Origin: Spirochaetaceae bacterium
GTDB taxonomy: Bacteria; Spirochaetota; Spirochaetia; SZUA-6; Bin103
Direction of reading: 5' to 3'
Length of the DNA stretch: 39,170 nt
NCBI GenBank assembly: GCA_028821475.1
Contig: JAPPGB010000051.1
Coordinates: forward strand, 1-39,170
Below the pieces are notes generated by a model that worked only from the letters and a program-made list of their open reading frames with translations, was not told the origin of the DNA and ran no database searches. The translations under genes and the position numbers were made by a program. Positions 1 to 15,148 of the stretch are shown here, piece by piece (position 1 is the first letter of the stretch; every line of letters starts with the position of its first letter).

Positions 1-47
1 GTGCAGGTGTGCGGCAGCGCGTGGCTGCGGCCGGAGGGCAACGGCGC

Positions 48-1409
48 ATGAGCGGGGCACGCGGAGTACGGCGCCAGCGCGCGTTCCTGGTCGGCCTGCA
101 GGTGAGCGCGGGCGGCGCGCCCGCGGACGAGCGCAGCGGCAGCACCGCCCCGGCCAGCCTGGTGGAGCGGGCGCCGGAGTGGGACGTGCAGCAGTGTCTC
201 GACGAACTGGCGCGGCTGGCGGACAGTGCCGGACTGCACGTGGCCGGGCGCGCCTGGCAGCGCCGCCGGCAGCCCGATCCGCGCACCTATGTCGGTGCCG
301 GCAAGATCGCGGACGTCGCGGCCGCGGCGCACGAGGCCGGCGCCGACGTGGTGCTGTTCGACGAAGAGCTGTCGCCGTCACAGCTCCGCAACGTGGAGCG
401 GATCCTCGGCGACGACCTGTTGGCGATCGACCGCACGGCGCTGATCCTGGACGTGTTCGCCCGCCACGCCCGCAGCCGTGAAGGCAAGCTGCAGGTCGAG
501 CTGGCGCAGTTGGAGTACCGGTTGCCGCGCCTGACCCGGCTGTGGACGCACCTCGCCCGGCAGGCCGGCGGGCGCGCCGGCGGGGGCGTCGGGTTGCGCG
601 GCCCCGGCGAGACGCAGATCGAGGCGGATCGGCGACAGATTCGCCGCCGGCTTGCAACGCTGCGTGCGCGCATCGATCAGCTCTCGCGGCAGCGGCGCCA
701 CGGCCGCGCGCAGCGCCACCGCGCCGGCGGCACCATGGTGGCGCTGGTCGGCTACACGAACGCGGGCAAGAGCAGCCTGATGAACCGGCTCACGGGTGCC
801 GGCGTATACGCCGCGGACCGGCTGTTTGCGACCCTCGACCCCACCACGCGGCGGGTGGATCTGGGTGCCGGACGGCAGGCGCTGCTGACCGACACGGTCG
901 GCTTCATCCAGAAGCTGCCGCACCAGTTGGTGGCCGCGTTCCGGGCCACGCTGGAGGAGGTGACGGAGGCCGACCTGCTGGCGCTGGTGGCCGATGCGAG
1001 CGACCCGCGCCACCTGCAGCAGCAGCGGGCGGTGGTGGACGTGCTGGCGCAGATCGGCGCCGGCGACATTCCCCGCATGTCGATCCTGAACAAGATCGAC
1101 CTGGTCGATCGCGGCTCGCCGTTGCGGCTCGGCCTGGAGGGGGCGGTGGCGGTCAGCGCGGTTACCGGCGAGGGGATCGGCGACCTGTGTGCGGCGCTGC
1201 GCGGGCGCCTTGCGGAAGGCCACGTGCGGGTTGCGTTCGACGTTCCGTACAGCAGGTCGGCGCTGCTGGGCGTGGTGCGGGCGGCGGGGCACATCGAGCG
1301 CCAGGAGGCGAGGGCGGACGGCTACCGGGTGCGCGCCGTGGTGCCGCGCCACCTGGCCGCCGCACTGCGCGGGGGCGATGCGGCGGCATTGGGCTGGCGC
1401 GGGGGATAG
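48..1409 (+). CDS. hflX: GTPase HflX
   Basis: Ribosome-associated GTPase of the HflX family (453 aa), which acts on stalled or stress-damaged 50S/70S ribosomes. The N-terminal HflX domain carries the glycine-rich linker GVGLRGPGETQIEADRR (about 180-196), followed by the G domain: G1 GYTNAGKSS (235-243), G2 region FATLDPTTR, G3 DTVGFIQKLP and G4 NKID. I chose the ATG at 48 because GGAGGG lies about 10 nt upstream. An in-frame GTG at 9 would only add a basic leader, and the upstream sequence is cut by the window edge. The response-regulator gene begins 2 nt after the stop, so the two are probably co-transcribed. Length and motif order are normal for the family. Confidence 0.95.
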   Translation: MSGARGVRRQRAFLVGLQVSAGGAPADERSGSTAPASLVERAPEWDVQQCLDELARLADSAGLHVAGRAWQRRRQPDPRTYVGAGKIADVAAAAHEAGADVVLFDEELSPSQLRNVERILGDDLLAIDRTALILDVFARHARSREGKLQVELAQLEYRLPRLTRLWTHLARQAGGRAGGGVGLRGPGETQIEADRRQIRRRLATLRARIDQLSRQRRHGRAQRHRAGGTMVALVGYTNAGKSSLMNRLTGAGVYAADRLFATLDPTTRRVDLGAGRQALLTDTVGFIQKLPHQLVAAFRATLEEVTEADLLALVADASDPRHLQQQRAVVDVLAQIGAGDIPRMSILNKIDLVDRGSPLRLGLEGAVAVSAVTGEGIGDLCAALRGRLAEGHVRVAFDVPYSRSALLGVVRAAGHIERQEARADGYRVRAVVPRHLAAALRGGDAAALGWRGG

Positions 1410-1411
1410 GC

Positions 1412-2122
1412 ATGAACGAAGAACGTATTGTCCTGATCGAAGACGACTCGGCGGTGGCCAAGGGACTGAGCTTCGCCCTGGAGCAGGAGGGCTACGTGGT
1501 GCTGTGCGGGGGCGATGGCGCCACCGGCTACGAGCTGGTCGCAGAGCAGGGCCCGCACTTGATCATTCTCGACATCCGGCTGCCCGACACCAGTGGCTTC
1601 GACCTGTGCCGCCGGCTCCGCCAGGAGGGGTTCCGGCAACCGATTCTGATGCTGACCGCGCGTGACGAAGAGGTGGACAAGGTGCTAGGGTTCGAGTTGG
1701 GCGCGGACGACTACGTGGTAAAGCCGTACCGGTTGCGGGAGCTGCTGTCACGGATCCGCGCGCTGTTGCGCCGCGCCTACGGCGAGCTGGCGCAGCGCAG
1801 CAGCAACGAGAAGATCGTGTTCGACGACGTGACCATTGACCTGGAGTTGCTGCAGGTGTTCCGGGCCGGCGAGATCGTGTATCTGACCCCGACCGAGTTT
1901 CGGCTGCTGCGCTACCTCATCTCCCATCCCGACCGCCCGGTTACCCGCGACCAGATTCTGGAAGCAGTGTGGGGCTATCATGCCGAGGTGGGCTACGATC
2001 GCACCGTTGACGTGCACATGCGCCATCTGCGCGAGAAGCTGGAGCGCGATCCCACCCATCCCCGGCGTCTCGTCACCGTGCGCGGCCACGGCTACAAGTT
2101 CTCGAGCCGGCCGCCGCAGTAG
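1412..2122 (+). CDS. OmpR/PhoB-family response regulator
   Basis: DNA-binding response regulator of 236 aa. The receiver domain (about 5-120) has the acidic pair D11/D12, phospho-acceptor D54 in IILDIRLPDTSG, the switch Thr in LMLTARDEE and the conserved Lys in VVKPYRL. The C-terminal winged-helix domain (about 140-235) has the OmpR-type TPTEFRLLRYL, the DVHMRHLREKL recognition region and the end motif TVRGHGYKF. It starts 2 nt after hflX and is followed 88 nt later by a histidine kinase, which is its likely partner. PhoB/PhoP-like regulators share this layout, and sequence alone does not reveal the stimulus or regulon. In-frame open sequence upstream of the ATG lies in hflX in another frame and is not coding. 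Confidence 0.93.
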   Translation: MNEERIVLIEDDSAVAKGLSFALEQEGYVVLCGGDGATGYELVAEQGPHLIILDIRLPDTSGFDLCRRLRQEGFRQPILMLTARDEEVDKVLGFELGADDYVVKPYRLRELLSRIRALLRRAYGELAQRSSNEKIVFDDVTIDLELLQVFRAGEIVYLTPTEFRLLRYLISHPDRPVTRDQILEAVWGYHAEVGYDRTVDVHMRHLREKLERDPTHPRRLVTVRGHGYKFSSRPPQ

Positions 2123-2210
2123 CGGGGGCACGGCGAACTGCCGGGGCCGAACTGGCCGGCGGCCGGTGCGGGCCGGTATCATGTAGTGCAGCCATGGTAG
2201 GAGCGATCTG

Positions 2211-4025
2211 ATGGCGGCCGCCGGCGGCTTGCCGTTCCTTTCCATTCGTGCGCGCCTGGTGCTGAGCTTCATCCTCATCGCCATGGTGGCGATCGGCATC
2301 GTGGGCGGCTTCTCCGGCGCGTTGCTGAAGCACTTCGTGGAGCGGCGCGAGGCCGCCTACCTGCAGTCCAATGCCTCCACGGTGGCGCGCCAGGCGCGCC
2401 CCCTGATGGTGCCGGTGGTGCGGCCGCTGTCCTTGCTGGAACTGGCCCAGACGTCGGCATTCATGAGCGACTCGCGCATCCGGATCATGGACCGCGCACA
2501 CCGGGTGTTGGCCGACTCCGGGCCGCAGGACGGGTCCGATCACGAGTGGGTGCGGGTGGTGGCGACGTTTCCTTCCGGCAATTCGATGGTGCGGCAGATG
2601 TTCTGGATCCGGGTATCGGCCGACCCCGCCCGGCGCGCCAGCCAGTTACGCTCGCTGCCGGCGCTGCAGGGGCTCGCCGATACCCAGATCATGGTGGTGC
2701 GACGGCGCAGCGGGCTGTGGGGCAGCCTGATCGAGTTCCGTGAGTATGACGGGCCGCTGGCACAACCGGTTGCCACCACCGGCAGCGCAGTGCCCGACGA
2801 CCCGATGCGCATCACCCACCTCGAACCGATCGGCGACCCCGCCAGCCCGATCGGCTACGTGGAGATCGCGCGCAGCCCCGACGTCCACAACGAGGCGCTG
2901 GAGACGATCATCGGGCCGTTCATCATAGCGGCCCTGGCCGCCACCGTGCTCGCTGCCCTGCTCGGGCTGGTATTCGGACGGCGCCTGACCGCGCCGATCG
3001 AGGGTCTTACCGCCTCTGCAATGCGCATGGGGACGGGCGACCTGGCGGCGCGCGCGCCCACTACCGGGAGCGGCGAGATCGGCGAGTTGGGCCGGCAGTT
3101 CAACGCCATGGCGGGCAAGCTGGAATCGACGGTGCGCGATCTGCGCCAGGAGCGCGACGTGTTGCGCCGCTTCGTGGCCGATGCTTCGCACGAACTGCGC
3201 ACGCCGGTGACCGCCCTGAAGACCTTCAACGAACTGTTGCTGCGCGGCGCAAGGCAGGATGCGGGGCACGGCGGCGCACCCCACGCGGATGGCCCGCCCA
3301 CGGACGCGGCTCGGGCGGCGCTGGACAACGGACGCGGGCCGGGGGCCGAAGCCGCGCCGGCGGCACCGGTGACGGTCGGCGAAGGGGTGGCGGCAGGCGA
3401 CCGGAAGGAACGCGGCCGCGGCATCGACGCTCCGACGCGCATCGAGTTTCTGCACGACAGCCGCCACCAGATCGAGCGCATGGAGTGGATCGTGGAGAAT
3501 CTGCTCAACCTGTCGCGGCTGGAGGCGGGCGCATTCAGCAACCACGCGATGCGGGTGACGCTCGGCGAACTGGTGCGCGGCGCCGAGCGGCGCTTTGCGC
3601 GCCATGCCGCGCGAGCGGGTGTTGCGATTTCGGTCGACCTGGCGCCCGCCGACGGTGACCTGGAACTGCACCTGGCGGGCATGGAGATCGCGGTGGACAA
3701 CGTCATGCAGAACGCCATCCTCTACGGGGCCGGCGGCCGCGAAGTCGTCATCAGCGGCGCCGACGACCACGGCTGGGCGACAATCCGCATCAGCGACCGC
3801 GGGCCGGGCATCGCGGCCACCGACCTGCCGCACGTATTCGAGCGCTTCTACCGCGGCAAGCCGACGGCCGATGCGGGGGCAGCCGCCAAGGGAAGCGGCC
3901 TTGGCCTGGCGATCGCGCGCGCGGTGGTAATGGCGAACGGCGGCACCATTGCCGCGGCCAACAACATCGACGGGCCCGGCGCGAGCTTCTCGTTGCGTCT
4001 GCCGCTACGCCGCATCAGCGGCTGA
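2211..4025 (+). CDS. Membrane sensor histidine kinase
   Basis: Inner-membrane sensor kinase of 604 aa, probably phosphorylating the preceding regulator. Order: TM helix about 18-40, periplasmic sensor region about 41-235, TM helix about 236-257 (FIIAALAATVLAALLGLVFG), HAMP about 258-310, HisKA H-box ADASHELRTPVTALK with H327, then the ATPase domain with N-box DNVMQNAILYG (about 496), G1 DRGPGIA (about 530), F-box FERFY and G2 GSGLGLAIA (about 562). Start ATG 2211 has TAGGAG a suitable distance upstream. Odd: about 65 residues rich in Ala, Gly, Pro and Arg (345-410) separate the two helices expected to pack as the DHp hairpin; normal kinases have only a short turn there. The catalytic motifs are all intact, so it is probably active. 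Confidence 0.92.
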   Translation: MAAAGGLPFLSIRARLVLSFILIAMVAIGIVGGFSGALLKHFVERREAAYLQSNASTVARQARPLMVPVVRPLSLLELAQTSAFMSDSRIRIMDRAHRVLADSGPQDGSDHEWVRVVATFPSGNSMVRQMFWIRVSADPARRASQLRSLPALQGLADTQIMVVRRRSGLWGSLIEFREYDGPLAQPVATTGSAVPDDPMRITHLEPIGDPASPIGYVEIARSPDVHNEALETIIGPFIIAALAATVLAALLGLVFGRRLTAPIEGLTASAMRMGTGDLAARAPTTGSGEIGELGRQFNAMAGKLESTVRDLRQERDVLRRFVADASHELRTPVTALKTFNELLLRGARQDAGHGGAPHADGPPTDAARAALDNGRGPGAEAAPAAPVTVGEGVAAGDRKERGRGIDAPTRIEFLHDSRHQIERMEWIVENLLNLSRLEAGAFSNHAMRVTLGELVRGAERRFARHAARAGVAISVDLAPADGDLELHLAGMEIAVDNVMQNAILYGAGGREVVISGADDHGWATIRISDRGPGIAATDLPHVFERFYRGKPTADAGAAAKGSGLGLAIARAVVMANGGTIAAANNIDGPGASFSLRLPLRRISG

Positions 4026-4058
4026 CCGGCGCAGGCGCTCCAGCGATCGGGGCTGCCG

Positions 4059-5531
4059 CTAGGGCAGCAGGGTAGTTCCCATCAGGTAGCGGTCGCACTC
4101 ACGGGCGGCGCCGCGGCCCTCCATGATCGCCCAGACCACCAGGCTGGCACCGCGCCGTACGTCGCCGGCCGCGAATACGCCGGGCAGGTTGGTCGAGAAC
4201 TTGCCGTATTCCGCCTTGGCGTTGCTGCGCTCGTCCCGCTCCAGGCGGAATTGGTCGAGGAGGGTGTCCTCGGGGCCCAGGAACCCCATCGAAAGCAGGA
4301 CAAGCCCGGTGGGAACGGCGCGCGCGCTGCCGCTGACCGGCTGCGGACGTCCCTCCCGCCAGTCGACGTCGACCAGGCGGGTATGCGTCACGCCGTTGCC
4401 GCCACCACTCGGGGCGTGGGAGGTGAATCGCTCCGCGGTCACGCTGTAGCCGCGCGGATCGGCGCCGTGCACCGCGGCCACCTCTTCCTGTCCGTAGTCG
4501 GGCAGCGAGGTGCGCCCGAACTGCGGCCAGGGCAGACTGGCCGGGAACTCGGGGACGATCTCGATCTGGGTCAGGGAACGGCACCCCTGGCGCATGGCGG
4601 TGCCGACGCAGTCGGTGCCGGTGTCGCCGCCGCCGATCACCAGGACATCCTTGCCGGCGGCGTCGATCGGCGGTCGCCCGCGGGCGCCGTCGAGCAGCCA
4701 GCGCGTGTTGGCGGTGAGATACTCCATCGCCTGGTGGACGCCGTCCAGCTCACGCCCCGGAATCGGCAGGTCACGCGGCTTGGTGGCCCCGCAGCACAGC
4801 ACGACCGCGTCGAATTGCTCGCGCAGGTCGGGCCCGGACAGGTCGCGACCGACTTCGATACCGGTGCGGAACTCGACGCCGGCGCGCCGCATCAGGTCGA
4901 CGCGCCGGTCCACCAGGGGCTTCTCCAGCTTCATGTTGGGGATGCCGTACATCAGCAGGCCGCCGATGCGGTCGGCGCGCTCGTACACCGTGACCAAGTG
5001 GCCGGCCCCGTTGAGCTGATCGGCGCACGCCAACCCCGCGGGGCCGGAGCCGACCACCGCTACCCGCTTGCCGGTGCGCACGGCCGGCGGCGCCGCCTCC
5101 ACCCAGCCGGATTCGAAGCCGCGTTCGATGATCGCCCACTCGGTGTTCTTGATGGTCACGGCCGGCTCGATGATGGCCAGCACGCACGCCGACTCGCACG
5201 GCGCCGGGCACACCTTGCCGGTGAACTCGGGGAAGTTGTTGGTCTTGTGCAGCCGGTCGAGCGCGTCGCGCCACAGCCCGCGATACACCAGGTCGTTCCA
5301 CTCCGGGATCAGGTTGTTGAGCGGGCAGCCGACCGTCTGGCGGGTGTCGGCGCGGCCGTCGCCGGTGTGGCAGAACGGGGTGCCGCAGTCCATGCACCGC
5401 GATGCCTGCGCACGCAGTTGTTCGTCGCCCGCGTGGCCGTGGAAGTCGCCCCAGTCACCGACGCGCGCGGACGGATCCCGGTCGGGCGGCAGGCTGCGTT
5501 CGATTTCCTTGAATCCGGTTGGCTTCCCCAT
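4059..5531 (-). CDS. gltD: Glutamate synthase small (beta) subunit
   Basis: NADPH-oxidising subunit of glutamate synthase (490 aa). It passes electrons from NADPH through FAD and 4Fe-4S clusters to GltB, which makes glutamate from glutamine and 2-oxoglutarate. Visible motifs: cysteine cluster CMDCGTPFC (C46, C49, C54), [13 protein letters not shown], second cluster CPAPCESAC (C108, C112, C116), FAD site [13 protein letters not shown] (about 160-171) and NADPH site [11 protein letters not shown] (about 298-308). It starts 109 nt downstream of gltB on the same strand, the usual two-gene order. A short 6-bp inverted repeat (4052-4068) overlaps its stop, and the kinase gene converges on it with only 33 nt between. 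Full length, no defects seen. Confidence 0.96.
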   Translation of the reverse strand: MGKPTGFKEIERSLPPDRDPSARVGDWGDFHGHAGDEQLRAQASRCMDCGTPFCHTGDGRADTRQTVGCPLNNLIPEWNDLVYRGLWRDALDRLHKTNNFPEFTGKVCPAPCESACVLAIIEPAVTIKNTEWAIIERGFESGWVEAAPPAVRTGKRVAVVGSGPAGLACADQLNGAGHLVTVYERADRIGGLLMYGIPNMKLEKPLVDRRVDLMRRAGVEFRTGIEVGRDLSGPDLREQFDAVVLCCGATKPRDLPIPGRELDGVHQAMEYLTANTRWLLDGARGRPPIDAAGKDVLVIGGGDTGTDCVGTAMRQGCRSLTQIEIVPEFPASLPWPQFGRTSLPDYGQEEVAAVHGADPRGYSVTAERFTSHAPSGGGNGVTHTRLVDVDWREGRPQPVSGSARAVPTGLVLLSMGFLGPEDTLLDQFRLERDERSNAKAEYGKFSTNLPGVFAAGDVRRGASLVVWAIMEGRGAARECDRYLMGTTLLP

Positions 5532-5610
5532 GATCTGTCGGTAACGGATTCGACTAGCGCCCCAAAACCGCCGCCTGCCGGCGCCGCTTTTGGCCCATCC
5601 CGTCCGTTCG

Positions 5611-5640
5611 ACTAGGAGGCTGTCGCAATTCGACAGCCTC

Positions 5641-5645
<5 letters not shown>
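5611..5645. repeat. Perfect 15-bp inverted repeat in the gltB-gltD gap
   Basis: Two perfectly complementary 15-base arms (5611-5625 and 5631-5645) flank a 5-base spacer, CAATT. One arm contains the gltB stop codon (5641-5643). In the gltB-gltD transcript it would form a very stable hairpin, but no T-run follows on the minus strand, so it is not a standard terminator. It could be a partial terminator, an RNA-stabilising element, or a relic of a small mobile element. Seen directly; function unknown. Confidence 0.85.
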
Positions 5646-10302
<4,657 letters not shown>

Positions 10303-10797
10303 TTCAGCGCTCCGGCCGAGCGGTACGGAAAACCTCCAAACGGGTAAGCAAATATACAAAGACCGCGAGCGTAGGGAACGACGCTTTACGTGGCTTCCGG
10401 CAAGCGCTGCGCGTGGTGCACGGCAAGCGCGCGAGCCGAGCAAGCTGCGCCGCCGAGCACGTACCATAGTGGAATACGGCAATATGGTCAATCCCAGACG
10501 CCAGCGTCCACCGGCTTCCAGCGACGGGGTCGCAATTGCTTGCGTCCACCCGCCGTGCGCGGACGGGCCGGGGCGGCAAGAGGCGGGCGCCCGGTTCCCG
10601 GTGCATCGCCCGCTGAAGCCCACTGGCCAGCTGAGCCGGATGGTGTCACTACCCAGGCTGTACGCGTATGATGTCTGCCATCGTACCAACGCTCCCCCGT
10701 CGATTGGGTGCGGTTTGGCGCTCGCGTCTTGGGGGCGTTGGGGTTTGTGCCGCCAATTCGGAACGGCGGACAACGGGATCGAGACATGGGAGGGCAG
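10303..10797. other. Divergent intergenic region, about 495 nt
   Basis: Region between gltB (leftward) and the 117-aa gene (rightward). It contains the gltB promoter candidate described separately and an AT-richer patch near 10340-10360. Open frames on both strands cross it, but none shows a ribosome binding site or recognisable protein. No RNA gene or riboswitch recognised. Confidence 0.6.
10463..10491 (-). promoter_or_regulatory. Candidate sigma70 promoter for gltBD
   Basis: On the minus strand: -35 TTGACC, 17-nt spacer, -10 TATGGT. It lies about 160 nt upstream of the gltB ATG, in a locally AT-richer patch, and points toward gltB. Spacing is ideal and the boxes are near consensus. Inference from sequence only. 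Confidence 0.5.
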
Positions 10798-11151
10798 ATG
10801 TACTACTTCCCGAATTCAGCACATAAGACGGAGACCACCGAAGCCGGGCCCCCACGGTGGCGGCCTGACAAGGAGCCTTGCCCGAGAATGTCGCCGCGGG
10901 AGAGGGCGACGCTGTTGCAGGATTCGATCGCAAGAGACCCCGCTTCACCGACATCGCAGCGGTTCGCCGTTCGGCGCCACGCACGGGGGCTTGAGTTCTT
11001 CACTGCTCGAATGACCAGGGAGGTATGCGGTGACGTCGAGTTCCACGGTTATCCGACTTCGTACATTCCAGCACAGGTTCTAAGACGATTCCGAGACCAG
11101 GGAAGGATTACCGCCGCGGAATATCGCAGGGCGGTGAAGCGGCTCGGCTGA
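10798..11151 (+). CDS. Hypothetical protein, partner of the pseudo-ImmA gene
   Basis: Small protein of 117 aa that I do not recognise. I chose the ATG at 10798 because GGGAGG lies just upstream; an in-frame ATG at 10786 would add four residues. The chain is basic and hydrophilic, without signal peptide or membrane helix. Its N-terminal third is Pro/Lys-rich and probably disordered. The rest looks helical, ending in an Arg-rich segment ([20 protein letters not shown]). Only 2 nt separate its stop from the next ATG (11154), so translation of the two is very likely coupled. A toxin, antitoxin or DNA-binding partner are all possible, but nothing in the sequence decides among them. Confidence 0.7.
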   Translation: MYYFPNSAHKTETTEAGPPRWRPDKEPCPRMSPRERATLLQDSIARDPASPTSQRFAVRRHARGLEFFTARMTREVCGDVEFHGYPTSYIPAQVLRRFRDQGRITAAEYRRAVKRLG

Positions 11152-11153
11152 AG

Positions 11154-12641
11154 ATGTTGATTGGAAACCGCAACGACTTGGCGTTGGAGGTTCTCCCGCT
11201 CTCGCCCACCTGGGAGCGTCGCTATCTCCCCGAACGGACAGCATGGGCGCAACTGGCGATCTGGGTGAGCGGTACGAACCTGTGTGAGAACATTCTGGAC
11301 GGAGCGCACTCCATTCGAGCGGACATCAACGTCCCGCTTGCTCCCCTGGTGGATTGGCTGGTGCGATCCTGGACGTTCATCGAGTTCGAGGAAAGGCCCG
11401 GGTGCTTTCCGCCGCGCAACTCGGTGCGCGACACTCTTCGCGACTGGGGAGACACCGCGCCGCCGGCCGGAATTACGGAAGATCGGTGGTTTGACGCCCG
11501 CGAGCTGTGGTGGACGCGACACTTCTTGTCCGCCGGGGCGGATGGCGCCCGGTTACCGAACATATCCCTCGTCCGTAGCGGCGATCGGTTGGTCATCGAG
11601 TGGGGGCCGGCCAATTTCCCAGGCGATCATGCCCCTCGGTTCCTTTCGGAGAGCGGTCAGGAGATTCTTGAGTGGTACGCTGGAGAGGAGGTCCTCGCCG
11701 AGTTCGCCAGGTTCGTAGCCGAGTGGCTTCGGCGTGAGGATCTGGTAGGCCTGTATCCGTGGGTGCACCTGAGTGACCCGCTTCGCGAGCGGGAGTCTCG
11801 CTTCGACGAGAAACTGCACGCCTACACCGGGATCGACCCGCGCGTGCTGTACGAGTGGACGGATACGAACACGGAAGCCGGCCTCCGCGAAGGCCTCGGC
11901 CTTCCAGCAGATGGCGAGGATGCTGGTGGCAGCGTCATCACCCAAGTGCTGCGGGACCTGCCACCGGGCTTTTCCGAACCGTTGCGTAGCCAGGTGTGGC
12001 GACTGGATCGGGAGACCGGCAGGGAGACGAACTTCGCCGACGGGTTGCGAGCGACTGCACGCGATGCAGCGGCGAGCGGCGATCGTGCGGAGTCGTCGGG
12101 GCACCACGCCGCCAGCGTGGTTCGACATCATCTCGGTCTGGATGGAAAGCCGATCGAAGACGTCGAGGAGCGACTCAGGGAACTGGGCGCCGAGGTGATC
12201 GACTCTGGAGTGGAGTGCCTCCGGGAGAGGATGTTGGTTGGCTTCCGACAGGGGCTCGGCGCAGTCGTCGTGATCAACCGGACACCGCGTACCGAGGCGC
12301 CGTGGGGGCGCCGATTCGAGTCGGCCCGCGCCCTGGGCCACCTGCTGATGGATTCCTTTCGCGAAGACACTCTCGGAGCCGCCTCCAGCACCTTCGCGCA
12401 GCCTTGGACGAGACGGCGTTCAGGGGCGTTCGCGGCAGAGTTGCTGTTACCGGAGCAAGCGCTGCTTGAAGAGGCCGGACACCTCGACTCGGCTGCTCAG
12501 TGGGGAATTTTCGCGCGCATCATGAAGCGGTACGGCGTGGGCGCGAGAACCGCCGCCTTTCAGCTCTGGAATCACAGGCTGCTCTCAAGTTACCAAGTCC
12601 GCGACGAGCTGATCGATTGTTTCTCCGGCGTCGAAAGGTAG
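11154..12641 (+). CDS. ImmA/IrrE-like protein with a degenerate active site
   Basis: Protein of 495 aa. Its C-terminal ~150 residues resemble the ImmA/IrrE (DUF955) metallopeptidase domain: a VVVINRTPR strand, then RRFESARALGHLLMDSF, then a GAFAAELLLPEQAL helix like the family's FAAxLLMP segment. Normal members have HExxH; here it reads R392-A393-L394-G395-H396, so the first zinc His and the catalytic Glu are both replaced, and the third ligand normally just before FAA is also absent. It is therefore probably not a protease. The N-terminal ~330 residues are unrecognised, with many Trp and acidic residues and no membrane segment. It is 2 nt downstream of the 117-aa gene and convergent with the glycosylase gene. 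ImmA proteins often work with toxins or phage repressors; here that is inference. Confidence 0.65.
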   Translation: MLIGNRNDLALEVLPLSPTWERRYLPERTAWAQLAIWVSGTNLCENILDGAHSIRADINVPLAPLVDWLVRSWTFIEFEERPGCFPPRNSVRDTLRDWGDTAPPAGITEDRWFDARELWWTRHFLSAGADGARLPNISLVRSGDRLVIEWGPANFPGDHAPRFLSESGQEILEWYAGEEVLAEFARFVAEWLRREDLVGLYPWVHLSDPLRERESRFDEKLHAYTGIDPRVLYEWTDTNTEAGLREGLGLPADGEDAGGSVITQVLRDLPPGFSEPLRSQVWRLDRETGRETNFADGLRATARDAAASGDRAESSGHHAASVVRHHLGLDGKPIEDVEERLRELGAEVIDSGVECLRERMLVGFRQGLGAVVVINRTPRTEAPWGRRFESARALGHLLMDSFREDTLGAASSTFAQPWTRRRSGAFAAELLLPEQALLEEAGHLDSAAQWGIFARIMKRYGVGARTAAFQLWNHRLLSSYQVRDELIDCFSGVER

Positions 12642-12729
12642 ACGCTCGGCCGAGTCGTCGCCCCGCCGCCGCGCATTCGAACCGTCTCGCCGAATTCCAG
12701 TGGCGGCACGACGACAAGCGTGAGCGTTC

Positions 12730-13479
12730 TCAGAGCGCATCCAACGACCAGATGCCGGCGGCGATAAGCGCGTTGGTGACCGCCTGCGGCCAGCCGCGGT
12801 TGGCCGCCGGGCTGGCCGGTGAGGGGTGCAGAATCCGTACGGTGCGCGGGCGCTCATGGTCCGCCAGCGGACGTAGCGCGCGCTCGGCGGCGCGCATGGC
12901 GAATGCGCCGACCGCGACCAGCCAGCGCGGGGCCAGGTGCTCGACCGCGGCCAGCAGGTGGCGGTCGCAGCGCGTCAGGAGGGGCGTGCGTTCGGCGGCC
13001 GGCAGCTTGTCCGGGGTGCGGTTGCGGCCGGATGCCTCGACGAACATCAGCGGACAGTAGTTGACCACGAAGTGGTCGCGGAAGAACGCCGCCGGCGTGC
13101 CGAAGCGGTCCCGGAACAGTCCCCACAGGCGGGCGCCGCTGATCTCGCTGCGCGGGCACGCGAAGCCCTGGATGCGGCGCCGGGGGTGCTCGCGGGCCGG
13201 CGCCCGCACCGCGCAGTCGATGCCGAGCCAGTCGCGCGCCGCCCGCACCTCGCCGAACGGCACGCCGGTCTGCGCCATGCCGAACGGGCCCGGGTTCATG
13301 CCCAGGAACAGGACGCGGGCGCGGCGCGGGGCATGCGCTTCGACGTAGGCGCGGAATCCGCACCAGGCATAGTCGAGCGGGTCGTACACGGTGTGCACGG
13401 GTGCGGCGAACCGCAGCGCGGCCAGGCTGCGGTGCAGCTCACGTGCCGCCGCGAGCAGCGGTTCAGGGTGGCGGTCCAT
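12730..13479 (-). CDS. SMUG1-type uracil-DNA glycosylase
   Basis: Base-excision repair enzyme (249 aa) that removes uracil and related oxidised pyrimidines from DNA. The family signature is clear: motif 1 GMNPGPFGMAQTGVPFGE (60-77), the N-Y-C-P segment HFVVNYCPLMF (136-146) and motif 2 HPSPASPAANRGW (218-230), as in single-strand-selective monofunctional uracil-DNA glycosylase. ATG 13479 gives the normal family length; an in-frame ATG at 13506 would add nine residues, and neither has a strong ribosome binding site. It is divergent from the DUF1015 gene across a 146-nt gap in which I saw no convincing promoter, and convergent with the pseudo-ImmA gene (88 nt gap). SMUG1 is mainly known from animals and occurs in a limited set of bacteria. 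Confidence 0.92.
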   Translation of the reverse strand: MDRHPEPLLAAARELHRSLAALRFAAPVHTVYDPLDYAWCGFRAYVEAHAPRRARVLFLGMNPGPFGMAQTGVPFGEVRAARDWLGIDCAVRAPAREHPRRRIQGFACPRSEISGARLWGLFRDRFGTPAAFFRDHFVVNYCPLMFVEASGRNRTPDKLPAAERTPLLTRCDRHLLAAVEHLAPRWLVAVGAFAMRAAERALRPLADHERPRTVRILHPSPASPAANRGWPQAVTNALIAAGIWSLDAL

Positions 13480-13625
13480 CACAACGCTGCGGGCAACATA
13501 GCGCATTGCTGCGCCGGTGCGCACCGTGCGAGCTTCGACGGCATCGACTATACGCAACCACGGCAGCAGTATGGTCCGCTGCTGCCCGTCTTGCCGGTCC
13601 GGCGGCGTCCGCGGCACGATGCGGC

Positions 13626-15095
<1,470 letters not shown>

Positions 15096-15148
15096 CCGGT
15101 CTCGAAACACATACATTAGTGGACAGACAGAGGAACCGATTCAACAAC

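Noticed and set aside
542-1411. Long in-frame upstream extension of the response regulator
   Set aside because: Overlaps HflX in another frame; the receiver domain begins just after the ATG at 1412.
4052-4068. Terminator between the kinase gene and gltD
   Set aside because: Only a 6-bp stem, no T-run on either strand, and it overlaps the gltD stop.
10303-10773. N-terminal extension of GltB by 157 residues
   Set aside because: Open frame only; sequence shows no GltB homology, the ATG at 10302 sits properly before C22, and a promoter-like site lies inside.
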